Shown in pieces: positions 23,179 to 30,643 of a stretch of DNA of 30,643 nucleotides. The stretch's first letter is position 1; each line of letters begins with the position of its first letter. Under the pieces are notes generated by a model. The model was not told the origin of the DNA. It was given only the letters and a program-made list of their open reading frames with translations, and did not search any database. This DNA comes from SIG589 sp964566175 (GTDB lineage Bacteria > Bacillota > Clostridia > Oscillospirales > Acutalibacteraceae). The position numbers and the translations under genes are program-made. The stretch covers positions 1 to 30,643 of the forward strand of contig CAZMHU010000021.1 of NCBI GenBank assembly GCA_964566175.1. The letters run 5' to 3'.

Positions 23179-24822
23179 CTAAAAAGTTACCGTCACGGTA
23201 GTGCCTACACCTACGGTGCTGTCAAGGGAAACCGTGCCGCCGTGGCAGGCAACGGCGTGTTTGACTATCGAAAGTCCCAAGCCTGTCCCGCCGGTTTCCC
23301 TTGAGTGACTTTTATCGACACGATAAAAGCGTTCGAAAATGCGGTTTCTGTGTTCCGGCGGAATACCGATACCTGTATCGGCAACAGAAATCGTCGGTAC
23401 GCCATTTTTGTGCATTATCGAAACACAAACCCTGCCGCCGTCTTTATTGTAGCGGACGGCGTTATCGCAAAGATTGTAAACAATCTCGTAAAGATATCGG
23501 CGCACACCGCGCATAACGCAGTTTTCACCTTCAAGCAAAAGCGTTATGTTTTTCTTCTCCGCCGCATTACTTAAAGATTTTACAGCCTCACTTGCAATCT
23601 CATACAAATCGACCTCTTCGTCGGGAAAAGTAGCACCTTCGTCGAGTTGCGAAAGCCTTATAATATCGTTTATAAGTTCCACCAAGCGGAGAGCCTCGCT
23701 TTTGATATTACCCAAAAAGCGTTTTTCGTCCTCGGGTTTCACCAAACCGTTTTCAAGCAATTCCGCACTGCCGACAATCGACTGCAGCGGTGTTTTCAAT
23801 TCGTGCGAAACGTTGGCGGTAAATTCCTGACGGTTACGTTCCGAGCGGGCGGACTCGGTAATGTCAATACAGATTATAACCGCACCTATCACTCTGCCGT
23901 CGGACAAGGTCGGATTTATCAAAAAACGGTATTCACCGCCGTTTCTTTCCTCTGTGAAATCACTGTGAATGCCGTTCAGTGCCCTTTTGAGGGCCGTATA
24001 AACTGTATGCCTTTCGAGGGTTAAAAAACTGTTTCCCGCAACCGAACCATCGGTGGCAAAAATCTTTTTTGCGGCACTGTTTATACTGATAACATTGCCG
24101 TTTTTATCGGTTAAAATCAAGCCCTCACTCATTGAGGAAGTAATCTGTTCAAATTCGTCCGATTTTTGCTTCAGTTGACGCATTTGTCGAAGAATTTGCC
24201 TATGCTGACGGTTGAGTCTGGAAAGTACGGGTGTCAGTTCCTCATATGTATCGTTTCTTTCGGGATTGTCTAAATCAAGTTTTTCAAGCGGTTTTACAAT
24301 ACTCTTTGCCATTTTTTGTGAGAGAACTATCGCAAGAATAACCGAAAACAGCACAACCGCACATATCGCAGGTAACATTCCGATTATCAGCGATGCAATG
24401 GTTACCTGTGTTGCGGAAATACGTAAAACGTTACCGTTTTCCAGGCGCACCGCCTCGTAAAATGTGCGTTCGGTAAGGGTAGAGGAATAACGTGCGCTAC
24501 TTCCGCTGCCGTATTTTAACGCTTCATCAATCTCTTCCCTGTCAATATGATTATCCATACTGTCGGACAAAGCCTTAGAATCGTAAATGACTTCGCCGTC
24601 GGGCGAGACGAGTGTAAAACGAAAAACGTCCGAATTAAAACCGTCAAAAAACGCACTTCCGCTTTCTTCGACACCGCCCTTGATAATAACAAGTTCCTCT
24701 CGAAGACGCTCAATCTGCAACCTGTTAAAATAATCGTAAAGGAAACCGACGGTTATAACCAAACTTGCACACAGAACAAGCACCGAAACCGAAAAAATCG
24801 AGCGAAAAATCTTCTTTGTCAT
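23179..24822 (-). CDS. phoR: Phosphate-regulon sensor histidine kinase PhoR
   Basis: The 547-residue kinase has a membrane segment at about 8-29, an extracellular sensor part (about 30-140; RFTLVSPDGEVIYDS), a second membrane segment at about 141-168, a HAMP-like linker, a PAS domain (about 223-325; EGLILTDKNGNVISINSAAKKIF), the phosphoacceptor H340 in ANVSHELKTPL, and a HATPase domain with NLCDNAVRYN, DTGIGIPPE and GTGLGLSIVKHAV. This matches PhoR of Gram-positive bacteria. Its ATG overlaps the stop of the response regulator by four bases (ATGA), the mark of translational coupling, with GGAGG in front. It should sense phosphate status together with PstSCAB and PhoU. Confidence 0.93.
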   Translation of the reverse strand: MTKKIFRSIFSVSVLVLCASLVITVGFLYDYFNRLQIERLREELVIIKGGVEESGSAFFDGFNSDVFRFTLVSPDGEVIYDSKALSDSMDNHIDREEIDEALKYGSGSSARYSSTLTERTFYEAVRLENGNVLRISATQVTIASLIIGMLPAICAVVLFSVILAIVLSQKMAKSIVKPLEKLDLDNPERNDTYEELTPVLSRLNRQHRQILRQMRQLKQKSDEFEQITSSMSEGLILTDKNGNVISINSAAKKIFATDGSVAGNSFLTLERHTVYTALKRALNGIHSDFTEERNGGEYRFLINPTLSDGRVIGAVIICIDITESARSERNRQEFTANVSHELKTPLQSIVGSAELLENGLVKPEDEKRFLGNIKSEALRLVELINDIIRLSQLDEGATFPDEEVDLYEIASEAVKSLSNAAEKKNITLLLEGENCVMRGVRRYLYEIVYNLCDNAVRYNKDGGRVCVSIMHKNGVPTISVADTGIGIPPEHRNRIFERFYRVDKSHSRETGGTGLGLSIVKHAVACHGGTVSLDSTVGVGTTVTVTF

Positions 24823-25493
24823 TTCGGTTCCTCCATTTTATATCCGACACCTATAACAGTTTCTATACAAGCGCCCTGTGACCCTAATTTCCGTCTGAGA
24901 GTTTTAATGTGCACATCGACCGTCCTGGTCTCACCCACATAATCAACGCCCCACACTTCTGAAAGCAGTCTGTCCCTTGAAAAAACGTATGTCGGATTTT
25001 GCAGAAAAAGACGGAGTATTTGATATTCTTTAAAGGTCAGATTGACACTTTCGTCCCCGACAAAGACGGTATGTGAATTGTCATTGAGTGTAATTTTGCC
25101 GAAATTATATATCCCACTGTTTTGCTTTTCTTCACATCGGCGAAGAACCGCTTTTATTCGTGCCACCATTTCCATAACGCCGAACGGTTTCACGAGATAA
25201 TCGTCCGCGCCGCAGTCAAGACCGATTATTTTATCGGTCTCTGTTCCCTTTGCCGTTGCCATAATAACGGGAATTTTCGCTGTTTCGGGATTTTCGCGTA
25301 TTCTGCGCAGAACTTCAACGCCGTCGATTTCCGGCAACATAATATCAAGCACGATAAGTTCCGGTTTTTCGTCTTGCAAAGCCGAAAGCACAGACAGTCC
25401 GTCGGAAAAGCCTTTCGCCTTAAAACCTGTCTGTTTCAGAGTATAAACCTCTATATCACGGATTGTGCTGTCGTCATCCACGCACCAAATCAC
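24819..25493 (-). CDS. phoP: Response regulator PhoP/PhoB (OmpR type)
   Basis: The product has a receiver domain with acidic cluster VDDDS near the N-terminus, phosphoacceptor D50 (LIVLDIMLP) and the switch lysine in MATAKG, then a winged-helix OmpR-type DNA-binding domain (LTFKEYQILRLF...SRDRLLSEVWGVDYVGETRTVDVHIKTLRRKLG). I favour the GTG at 25493, which gives the usual N-terminus MIWCVDDDSTIRD and lies ten bases after GGGAG. TTG at 25499, overlapping the phoU stop, is possible but has only four bases of spacing. Expected target: the PHO box upstream of pstS in this same window, giving autoregulation of the whole operon. Confidence 0.93.
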   Translation of the reverse strand: MIWCVDDDSTIRDIEVYTLKQTGFKAKGFSDGLSVLSALQDEKPELIVLDIMLPEIDGVEVLRRIRENPETAKIPVIMATAKGTETDKIIGLDCGADDYLVKPFGVMEMVARIKAVLRRCEEKQNSGIYNFGKITLNDNSHTVFVGDESVNLTFKEYQILRLFLQNPTYVFSRDRLLSEVWGVDYVGETRTVDVHIKTLRRKLGSQGACIETVIGVGYKMEEPK

Positions 25494-25495
25494 AG

Positions 25496-26143
25496 TCAAA
25501 CATCTCCCTTATGAACACCGGTAACGGAAAATTCTACCCATTCGGCAATATTAACGGCGTGGTCGCCGATACGTTCAAAATACTTTGCAATCATTAAAAG
25601 GTCAAGTGCATATTCGCCGTCGTCGGGATTTTCGGAAATCATTCCTATTAAAGTCCTTTTAACTTCGGCAAAACAGTTATCAACAATATCGTCATAAGCG
25701 CAGACCGCCTGCGACAGTGCAAAATCCCTTTTAACATAGGCATCAACGCTGTCGGTTACCATTTTGATTATCGCTTCTGCCATTGTACGTATTGCGTGAC
25801 ATTCAGTACCTGTTCTGCCGTTCAAAAACACAACAATTTCGGCAATGTCCTCGGATTGGTCGCCTATGCGTTCCATATCGGTAATCATTTTAAGCGCGGC
25901 GGAAACGGTACGCAAATCTCTCGCAACGGGGTGTTGTTGCAAAAGTAGTTTAAGGCAAATACTTTCGATTTCACGTTCCATTTCGTCAATGCGACCGCCC
26001 TCGGACTTTGCTTTTTCGGCTTCGTTTATATCGCCATCAATAAGCGCTCGCGCCACTCGGGCGATTATGCTTTCACATTCGCCGCCCATTTCTATCATTT
26101 TATTGTTTAACACATCGAGTTGGTCATCAAATCTTGTCCTCAT
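25496..26143 (-). CDS. phoU: Phosphate signalling protein PhoU
   Basis: PhoU links the Pst transporter to PhoR, damping the phosphate-starvation response when phosphate is plentiful. The product from ATG 26143 (MRTRFDDQLDVLNNKMIEMG) has 215 residues, the usual length. It shows the two PhoU helical repeats with metal-binding acidic motifs (DMERIGDQSEDIAE and AKYFERIGDHAVNIAEW). Longer readings upstream run into pstB and are rejected: the ATG is one base after the pstB stop, with GGAAGG nine bases before it. Confidence 0.95.
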   Translation of the reverse strand: MRTRFDDQLDVLNNKMIEMGGECESIIARVARALIDGDINEAEKAKSEGGRIDEMEREIESICLKLLLQQHPVARDLRTVSAALKMITDMERIGDQSEDIAEIVVFLNGRTGTECHAIRTMAEAIIKMVTDSVDAYVKRDFALSQAVCAYDDIVDNCFAEVKRTLIGMISENPDDGEYALDLLMIAKYFERIGDHAVNIAEWVEFSVTGVHKGDV

Positions 26144-26144
26144 A

Positions 26145-26900
26145 TCAACCAAACCTTCCTGTAATATAATCCTCTGTACGTTTATCCTGCGGGTTGGAAA
26201 AAAGTTTTTCCGTATCGGCGCACTCAATAAGTTCACCGAGCAAAAAGAAGGCGGTCTTGTCCGAAATGCGAACAGCCTGCTGCATATTGTGTGTTACCGT
26301 AATTATAGTGTATTTTTCCTTTAATTTCAATGCTAATTCTTCAATTTTTGCCGTTGAAATAGGGTCAAGTGCACTTGTCGGCTCATCCCACAGCAAAACA
26401 CTCGGTTCAACCGCTAATGCACGTGCGATACACAGACGTTGCTGTTGTCCGCCCGAAAGACCGAGCGCGCTTTTTTTCAGTCTGTCCTTTACTTCGTCCC
26501 AAATAGCCGCATCACGCAATGCCCGCTCCACTATCTCGTCAAGTTTAACTCTGCTCTTTATTCCGTGTGTTCTCGGTCCGTAGGCAATATTGTCATATAT
26601 ACTCATAGGAAAGGGATTTGGTTTTTGAAAAACCATTCCGATATCCTTTCTGAGTTCGTTAACGTCAACACTTTTCTCAAAAATGCTCTTTCCGTTATAT
26701 AGCACATCACCGGTTATACTAACCGTGGAAATCAAATCGTTCATACGGTTCAGGGTTTTCAAAAATGTGGATTTTCCGCAACCCGACGGGCCGATAAGTG
26801 CCGTTATGCTGTTTTTATCAATAGAAATATTTATATTGTTAAGTGCCTGTGTTTCGCCGTACCAAAGGCACAAATTTTCCGATTTTATAATCTCGCTCAT
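26145..26900 (-). CDS. pstB: Phosphate ABC transporter ATP-binding protein PstB
   Basis: The 251-residue ATPase of the high-affinity phosphate importer has Walker A GPSGCGKST (37-45), a Q-loop in FQKPNPFPMSIYDNIAYGPR (the PNPFPMSI stretch is specific to PstB), the signature LSGGQQQRLCIARALA, Walker B LLWDEPTSALDP and the switch histidine in TVTHNM. It overlaps the pstA stop by four bases. Confidence 0.97.
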   Translation of the reverse strand: MSEIIKSENLCLWYGETQALNNINISIDKNSITALIGPSGCGKSTFLKTLNRMNDLISTVSITGDVLYNGKSIFEKSVDVNELRKDIGMVFQKPNPFPMSIYDNIAYGPRTHGIKSRVKLDEIVERALRDAAIWDEVKDRLKKSALGLSGGQQQRLCIARALAVEPSVLLWDEPTSALDPISTAKIEELALKLKEKYTIITVTHNMQQAVRISDKTAFFLLGELIECADTEKLFSNPQDKRTEDYITGRFG

Positions 26901-27739
26901 ACCTTTCTCCTTTTCTCAAAATATTTGCCTACAAGTGTTGCCGAAAGATTAACCGCAAAAGTCAAAATCATCAAAATAGCGGCAATGGCAAACGCAACAC
27001 CGAACTCTCCCTCTTCCTTTGCGTAAACATAAAGTGCCACGGTGAGGGTTGCACCGGGACGGCTCAGTCCCTCGATTATGCCGTTTATATTGTGTGCAAA
27101 GCCCGCGGTGAAGAGAAGTGCCGCCGACTCTCCCAAAATTCTGCCTACCGAAAGTATGCAGCCCGTAATTATTCCGTCAACACAATCCGGCAACACAACA
27201 GTGCGTATTACGCGCCACTTTCCCGCACCCAGACCGAATGCGCCCTCTCTGTATGACTGCGGAACGGTTTTAAGGCTCTCTTCCGCAGTACGCATAACTG
27301 TAGGAAGGTTCATTATTACAAGAGTTAAAGCACCAGCCATAAGACTTGTTCCGAAATTATTTGAAAAAATAAGCATACCGACAAGTCCGTATATTATAGA
27401 TGGTATTCCCGAAAGCGTTTCCGCCGCATATTCGATTATTGCAGTGAGTTTTTTGTTTTTTGCATATTCGGTCAGATAAACCGCTGCACCGACACCGAGA
27501 GGTAAAACTATTACAAGTGTCGCAATCACAATGTAAAGCGTGTTTAATATATCAGGTAGTATGCCTATTCTGCCTTCAAGATGGCTCGGTTTGGTGGAAA
27601 GCATTTCCCACGTAACATTGGGCAATCCCTTTGCAAGCACATAAACAAGCAAAAAAAGCACAAATGCAGACACTGCGATAATCGAGAGGAGCATCAACGC
27701 CTTCATCGCAAAAATATATATTTTTCTCGATTTTTTCAT
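26897..27739 (-). CDS. pstA: Phosphate ABC transporter permease PstA
   Basis: From ATG 27739 (MKKSRKIYIFAMKALM) the permease has 280 residues and about six membrane segments. The BPD_transp_1 coupling loop is visible as RTAEESLKTVPQSYREGAFGLGAGKWRVIRTVVLP, contacting PstB. The segment ETLSGIPSIIYGLVGML is typical of PstA/PstC. A reading from 27757 would enter pstC; AGGAG eight bases before 27739 decides the start. Confidence 0.95.
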   Translation of the reverse strand: MKKSRKIYIFAMKALMLLSIIAVSAFVLFLLVYVLAKGLPNVTWEMLSTKPSHLEGRIGILPDILNTLYIVIATLVIVLPLGVGAAVYLTEYAKNKKLTAIIEYAAETLSGIPSIIYGLVGMLIFSNNFGTSLMAGALTLVIMNLPTVMRTAEESLKTVPQSYREGAFGLGAGKWRVIRTVVLPDCVDGIITGCILSVGRILGESAALLFTAGFAHNINGIIEGLSRPGATLTVALYVYAKEEGEFGVAFAIAAILMILTFAVNLSATLVGKYFEKRRKV

Positions 27740-27740
27740 A

Positions 27741-28613
27741 CTATTTGCTCCTATCACTCTTCAAAAAGAAATTAAGTGTTACGTTTATCAGCATTATAAA
27801 AAGATAAAGCACGAGAGCAATGGAAAACAGAGCATTCCGTTGCAGACTTCCGGGACTCGAATATGACATTTCGCTTGCCACTGCCGTTGTCAAAAAACGA
27901 ACGGACGAGAAAAGTTTCGGCATATTCGCAACATTTCCCGCAACCATCATAACAGCCATCGACTCTCCTATCGCCCTGCCGATACCGAGAACAACTGCGG
28001 TTGCTATACCGCTTTTTGCCGCCGGAACGGAAACTTTAAAATATGTTTCACAGGAAGTCGCACCGAGTGCGAGTGATGCGTCCTCGTATTCTTTCGGAAC
28101 GCCGTCAAGTGCAGTTACCGAAACTTTGATAATATTCGGCAATATCATAACCGCCAATACGACTATCGCCGCTAACAAACTCGCGCCGTCGGGTATGTCG
28201 AAGTTTTTTCTAATTGCGGGCACTAAAACCAACATACCCACAAGTCCGTAAACCACAGAAGGTATGCCCGCAAGCAGATTCACGGCCGACTCCAATACAT
28301 CACGCAGTTTTCCTTTGGCAACTTTTGAAATAAATACCGCTCCGAAAAAACCCACGGGAACTCCGATAACGACAGCGCCCGCCATTCCGTAAACGCTTGT
28401 CAATATAAAGGGTAAAATTCCGAATTTCGGATCTTTGGCGGTCGACGCCCATTCCTTTCCGAAAAGAAAGTTTACAATGCCTATCTCGCGTATTGCGGGA
28501 ATGCCCGAAATGATAAGATAAACGCTTATTATCAGCACACAGCCGACCGTAAACAGTCCAAGCAACAAAAAAATTCCGTGTACCGTTTTTTCAATCAAAT
28601 TGTTCTTTTTCAT
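27741..28613 (-). CDS. pstC: Phosphate ABC transporter permease PstC
   Basis: From ATG 28613 (MKKNNLIEKTVHGIF) the product has 290 residues with about six membrane segments. Recognisable blocks are NFLFGKEWASTAKDPKFGILPFI, the PstC-type NLLAGIPSVVYGLVGM, and the coupling loop ALDGVPKEYEDASLALGATSCETYFKVSVP. GGTGAT before the ATG fits the 16S anti-Shine-Dalgarno sequence. The longer reading from 28646 begins inside an intercistronic hairpin and is unlikely. Confidence 0.95.
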   Translation of the reverse strand: MKKNNLIEKTVHGIFLLLGLFTVGCVLIISVYLIISGIPAIREIGIVNFLFGKEWASTAKDPKFGILPFILTSVYGMAGAVVIGVPVGFFGAVFISKVAKGKLRDVLESAVNLLAGIPSVVYGLVGMLVLVPAIRKNFDIPDGASLLAAIVVLAVMILPNIIKVSVTALDGVPKEYEDASLALGATSCETYFKVSVPAAKSGIATAVVLGIGRAIGESMAVMMVAGNVANMPKLFSSVRFLTTAVASEMSYSSPGSLQRNALFSIALVLYLFIMLINVTLNFFLKSDRSK

Positions 28614-28640
28614 ATTTATATCACCGTGCGGAAAGGGCGG

Positions 28641-28655
28641 CGGCATTTTCTGCCG
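28641..28655 (-). other. Intercistronic stem-loop between pstS and pstC
   Basis: CGGCA and TGCCG pair around a 5-base loop, 18 bases after the pstS stop on the minus strand. There is no T run, so it is not a full terminator; it may protect the pstS part of the mRNA and favour more binding protein than permease, as is common in binding-protein operons (inference). Confidence 0.4.
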
Positions 28656-28672
28656 TCACCCGCAATCCGTGA

Positions 28673-29470
28673 TTATTTTACAGGTACTGCACCCGCCGAA
28701 CTTATCAGTTCGTTAACGCCGCTGTCCGTTATGTAATCGAAAAAGTTCTTTGCGTTTTCTGAAAGTTCCGTATCGACTTTTGTCACAAGGACGAAAGGAC
28801 GCTGTATCACATAACTTCCGTCCTTAACAGTATCTTCACTCGGTGCTACACCGCTTATCGAAAGTGCCTTTACTGTATCTTTTACCGATGCCAAGGAAGC
28901 ATATCCTATTGCGTTCGGATTGCTTGCAACCGTCGCTATAACATCGCCGGTCGATACAAGTTCCTGTCTATAATCGCACTTGTCTTTAGTATCGGTAATG
29001 CTTTCAAAGCCGTCGCGTGTTCCGCTTCCCGCTTCTCGACCGATAAGAACAATCTCAGAATCCACACCGCCGACATCTTTCCAGTTTGCAATCTCGCCGG
29101 TATAGATAGCGGCAACGTCTTCAACGCTCAAATCCGACACGGCATTTTCGGGATTAACTATAATCGCAATTCCGTCAAGTGCCAAAACGGTTTCCTCGAG
29201 TCCCTTTGCCTTCTCTTCATCCTTTAGACTACGACTTGAAAGACCGATATCACATCTGCCCTCAAGAACCGCCTGTATGCCTGTTCCCGAACCTGTGGCA
29301 TTATAACTCACAACAACACCTGTTTCTTTTTCATACGCCTCGCTCAACGCACCAATAACTTTGCTCATAGAAGTTGATCCGTCTGTCGAAACACTCTTGT
29401 CCGCTCCGCATCCGCAAACTGCACCGCACAATAACACTGCGGCAACTAACATACTGATAATTTTTTTCAT
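28673..29470 (-). CDS. pstS: Phosphate-binding lipoprotein PstS
   Basis: The product begins MKKIISMLVAAVLLCGAVCGCG: a basic start, a hydrophobic stretch and a lipobox with the probable lipidated cysteine C21, so the mature protein is anchored outside the membrane. Phosphate-binding loops are seen in STDGSTSMSKVIGAL, GSGTGIQAVLEGRCDIGLSSR and GREAGSGTRDGFE. At 265 residues it is of the usual length for Gram-positive PstS. Of three in-frame ATGs close together (29479, 29476, 29470) I choose 29470 because it gives the MKKI start at ten bases from GGAG. It is the first gene of pstSCAB-phoU-phoP-phoR. Confidence 0.95.
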   Translation of the reverse strand: MKKIISMLVAAVLLCGAVCGCGADKSVSTDGSTSMSKVIGALSEAYEKETGVVVSYNATGSGTGIQAVLEGRCDIGLSSRSLKDEEKAKGLEETVLALDGIAIIVNPENAVSDLSVEDVAAIYTGEIANWKDVGGVDSEIVLIGREAGSGTRDGFESITDTKDKCDYRQELVSTGDVIATVASNPNAIGYASLASVKDTVKALSISGVAPSEDTVKDGSYVIQRPFVLVTKVDTELSENAKNFFDYITDSGVNELISSAGAVPVK

Positions 29471-29524
29471 TCTCATCATTCTCCTTTTTTAATTTTCAGT
29501 TTTAAGTACACTCTTTTGAGTACA

Positions 29525-29585
29525 AGTATATTTTAAAGCGGCGGTGTAAAATCCAAAAGCCGAGACGTGTAAAATCAGTGTAAAA
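29525..29585 (-). promoter_or_regulatory. PHO box and promoter of the pst-pho operon
   Basis: On the minus strand three identical copies of TTTTACAC lie at 29578-29585, 29567-29574 and 29544-29551. The first two are 11 bases apart and the third 23 bases further, leaving room for one degenerate copy (CTTTTGG). TT(A/T)ACA repeats with an 11-base period are the known PhoP/PhoB recognition pattern. A -10 box TATACT (29525-29530) follows 15 bases after the last repeat core; there is no good -35 box, as expected for an activator-dependent promoter. Confidence 0.82.
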
Positions 29586-29592
29586 TAATAAA

Positions 29593-29616
29593 CGCCCAAG
29601 CCGATTGGCTTAGACG
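29593..29616 (-). terminator. Possible second terminator after tuf
   Basis: On the minus strand a 10-bp stem (CGTCTAAGCC / GGCTTGGGCG, two wobbles) with loop AATC is followed by TTTATTATTTT. It sits between the main tuf terminator and the PHO box and may shield the pst promoter from tuf readthrough. Confidence 0.45.
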
Positions 29617-29637
29617 CAAAAAAGTTATATTATTTAC

Positions 29638-29674
29638 CTAAAAAAACACAGATGCAGTAAAACTGCACCTGTGT
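29638..29674 (-). terminator. Terminator of tuf
   Basis: On the minus strand a 13-bp stem (ACACAGGTGCAGT / ACTGCATCTGTGT, one wobble) with loop TTT is followed by seven T. It lies 13 bases after the tuf stop codon. Confidence 0.9.
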
Positions 29675-29687
29675 CAAAATTTAAAGA

Positions 29688-30643
29688 TTAGGCATTAACA
29701 GCGGTAACAACGCCCGAACCAACGGTACGTCCACCTTCACGGATAGCAAAGCGGAGACCTTCTTCGATAGCGATAGGAGTGATAAGTTCAACATCCATCT
29801 CTACGTTATCGCCGGGCATGCACATCTCTGTGCCCTCGGGAAGAGAAACAACGCCTGTAACGTCAGTAGTTCTGAAGTAGAACTGAGGACGATAGTTGTT
29901 GAAGAACGGAGTATGACGTCCGCCTTCTTCCTTGGTCAATACGTAAACCTGACCATGGAACTTGGTGTGGGGGTTGATTGAACCGGGTTTGCAGAGAACC
30001 TGTCCACGCTCAACCTCGTCACGGCCAACACCACGGAGAAGAGCACCAACGTTATCGCCGGCCTCGCAGAAGTCAAGAGTCTTACGGAACATTTCCATAG
30101 AAGTAACAACTGTCTTCTTGCGCTCGTCGGTGAGACCGATGATTTCAACTTCGTCACCTGCGTTAAGCTGTCCACGCTCAACACGGCCGGTAACAACGGT
30201 ACCACGACCGGAGATCGTCATAACGTCCTCGATAGGCATAAGGAACGGCATATCAGCCTTACGGTCAGGTGTCGGAATGTAACTGTCAACAGCATCCATA
30301 AGTTCCTGGATCGGAGCATACTCAGCAGCAGTAGGATCGGTAGAAGCACACTCAAGAGCAACAAGAGCAGAACCCTTAATAACCGGTGTGTCGTCGCCCG
30401 GGAACTCATACTTGTCAAGTGTCTCACGAATTTCCATCTCAACGAGTTCGAGAAGTTCTTCGTCATCAACCTGATCGCACTTGTTCATGAAAACAACGAT
30501 TGACGGAACGCCAACCTGACGTGCGAGAAGAAGGTGTTCTTTGGTCTGAGCCATAGGACCATCAGTTGCGGCGATAACAAGAATAGCGCCGTCCATCTGA
30601 GCAGCACCGGTGATCATGTTCTTAACATAGTCAGCGTGTCCGG
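29688..30643 (-). CDS. tuf: Elongation factor Tu, C-terminal part (5' end beyond the window)
   Basis: EF-Tu delivers aminoacyl-tRNA to the ribosome as a GTP complex. The reading frame is open to the right edge and reads GHADYVKNMITGAAQMDGAI, part of the G3 region and following helix, so the P-loop and switch I lie outside. Visible are the G4 motif NKCD, GSALVALE (G5), domain II with GRGTVVTGRVERG, and domain III ending GGRTVGSGVVTAVNA. Codon use is strongly biased, as expected of a highly expressed gene. The methionine at 30617 is internal and is not the start. Confidence 0.98.
   Translation of the reverse strand, partial: GHADYVKNMITGAAQMDGAILVIAATDGPMAQTKEHLLLARQVGVPSIVVFMNKCDQVDDEELLELVEMEIRETLDKYEFPGDDTPVIKGSALVALECASTDPTAAEYAPIQELMDAVDSYIPTPDRKADMPFLMPIEDVMTISGRGTVVTGRVERGQLNAGDEVEIIGLTDERKKTVVTSMEMFRKTLDFCEAGDNVGALLRGVGRDEVERGQVLCKPGSINPHTKFHGQVYVLTKEEGGRHTPFFNNYRPQFYFRTTDVTGVVSLPEGTEMCMPGDNVEMDVELITPIAIEEGLRFAIREGGRTVGSGVVTAVNA

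Noticed and set aside
29506..29523. Small imperfect hairpin (GTACACTC-TTTT-GAGTAC) in the pstS leader
   Set aside because: The stem is short and bulged and far too small for a riboswitch; no function can be supported.
29544..29585. TTTTACAC repeats as a CRISPR or mobile-element repeat
   Set aside because: The unit is eight bases with 11- and 23-base spacing in front of pstS, the pattern of a PHO box.
30615..30617. ATG at 30617 as the start of a short EF-Tu
   Set aside because: The frame stays open to the window edge and encodes the conserved GHADYVKN part of EF-Tu before this codon.

Overview
The window looks like a chromosomal segment of an anaerobic, spore-forming Clostridia-type Firmicute, plausibly Oscillospirales or a relative. 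The grounds are a complete spoIVA, the fusion of IspH to ribosomal-S1-type domains that is common in Clostridia, a YerC/TrpR-like protein, a DUF5685 protein, strong AGGAGG-type ribosome binding sites, moderate-to-low GC, and an oxygen-sensitive glycyl radical enzyme. I cannot name the species from sequence alone. No rRNA, CRISPR array, IS element, prophage or long gene-free stretch is visible, and coding density is very high.

Layout. (1) Positions 1-2140, minus strand: the 5' part of tRNA-Val(UAC) with its own promoter, then the unit yerC - SAM methyltransferase - hslO. (2) 2149-3609, plus strand: a membrane-anchored CapA-type phosphoesterase-like protein, ending in a terminator shared with the next operon. 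(3) 3626-10132, minus strand: a tight housekeeping operon, transcribed DUF5685 - DnaJ-domain/Cys-rich protein - membrane protein - HI0933-type flavoprotein - cmk - plsC - ispH/S1 fusion. (4) 10174-14703, minus strand: uvrA and spoIVA, each with a promoter candidate. (5) 14709-22748: a divergent carbohydrate locus. A ROK repressor and a cytoplasmic SGNH hydrolase are read to the left; a glycyl-radical activase, a glycyl radical enzyme (GRE), an FGGY sugar kinase and a class I phosphomannose-isomerase-like protein are read to the right. (6) 22754-29585, minus strand: pstS-pstC-pstA-pstB-phoU-phoP-phoR behind a tandem PHO box, with a half-size DMT transporter at the distal end. (7) 29638-30643: the 3' part of tuf, running off the right edge.

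The most promising candidate for something undescribed is region 5. The GRE has an eliminase-like Gly-Cys-Gln-Glu-Pro active-site loop and a divergent glycyl-radical loop (Arg-Ile-His-Gly-Thr-Phe instead of the usual Arg-Val-x-Gly-Tyr). It is served by a short activase without ferredoxin-type clusters. The surrounding genes are a XylR-like repressor, a sugar kinase, a sugar-phosphate isomerase and an intracellular esterase. A near-perfect 21-bp palindrome resembling the XylR-type operator lies just downstream of a consensus promoter. Together they suggest a sugar- or polyol-inducible radical pathway without microcompartment genes; its substrate cannot be read from the sequence.
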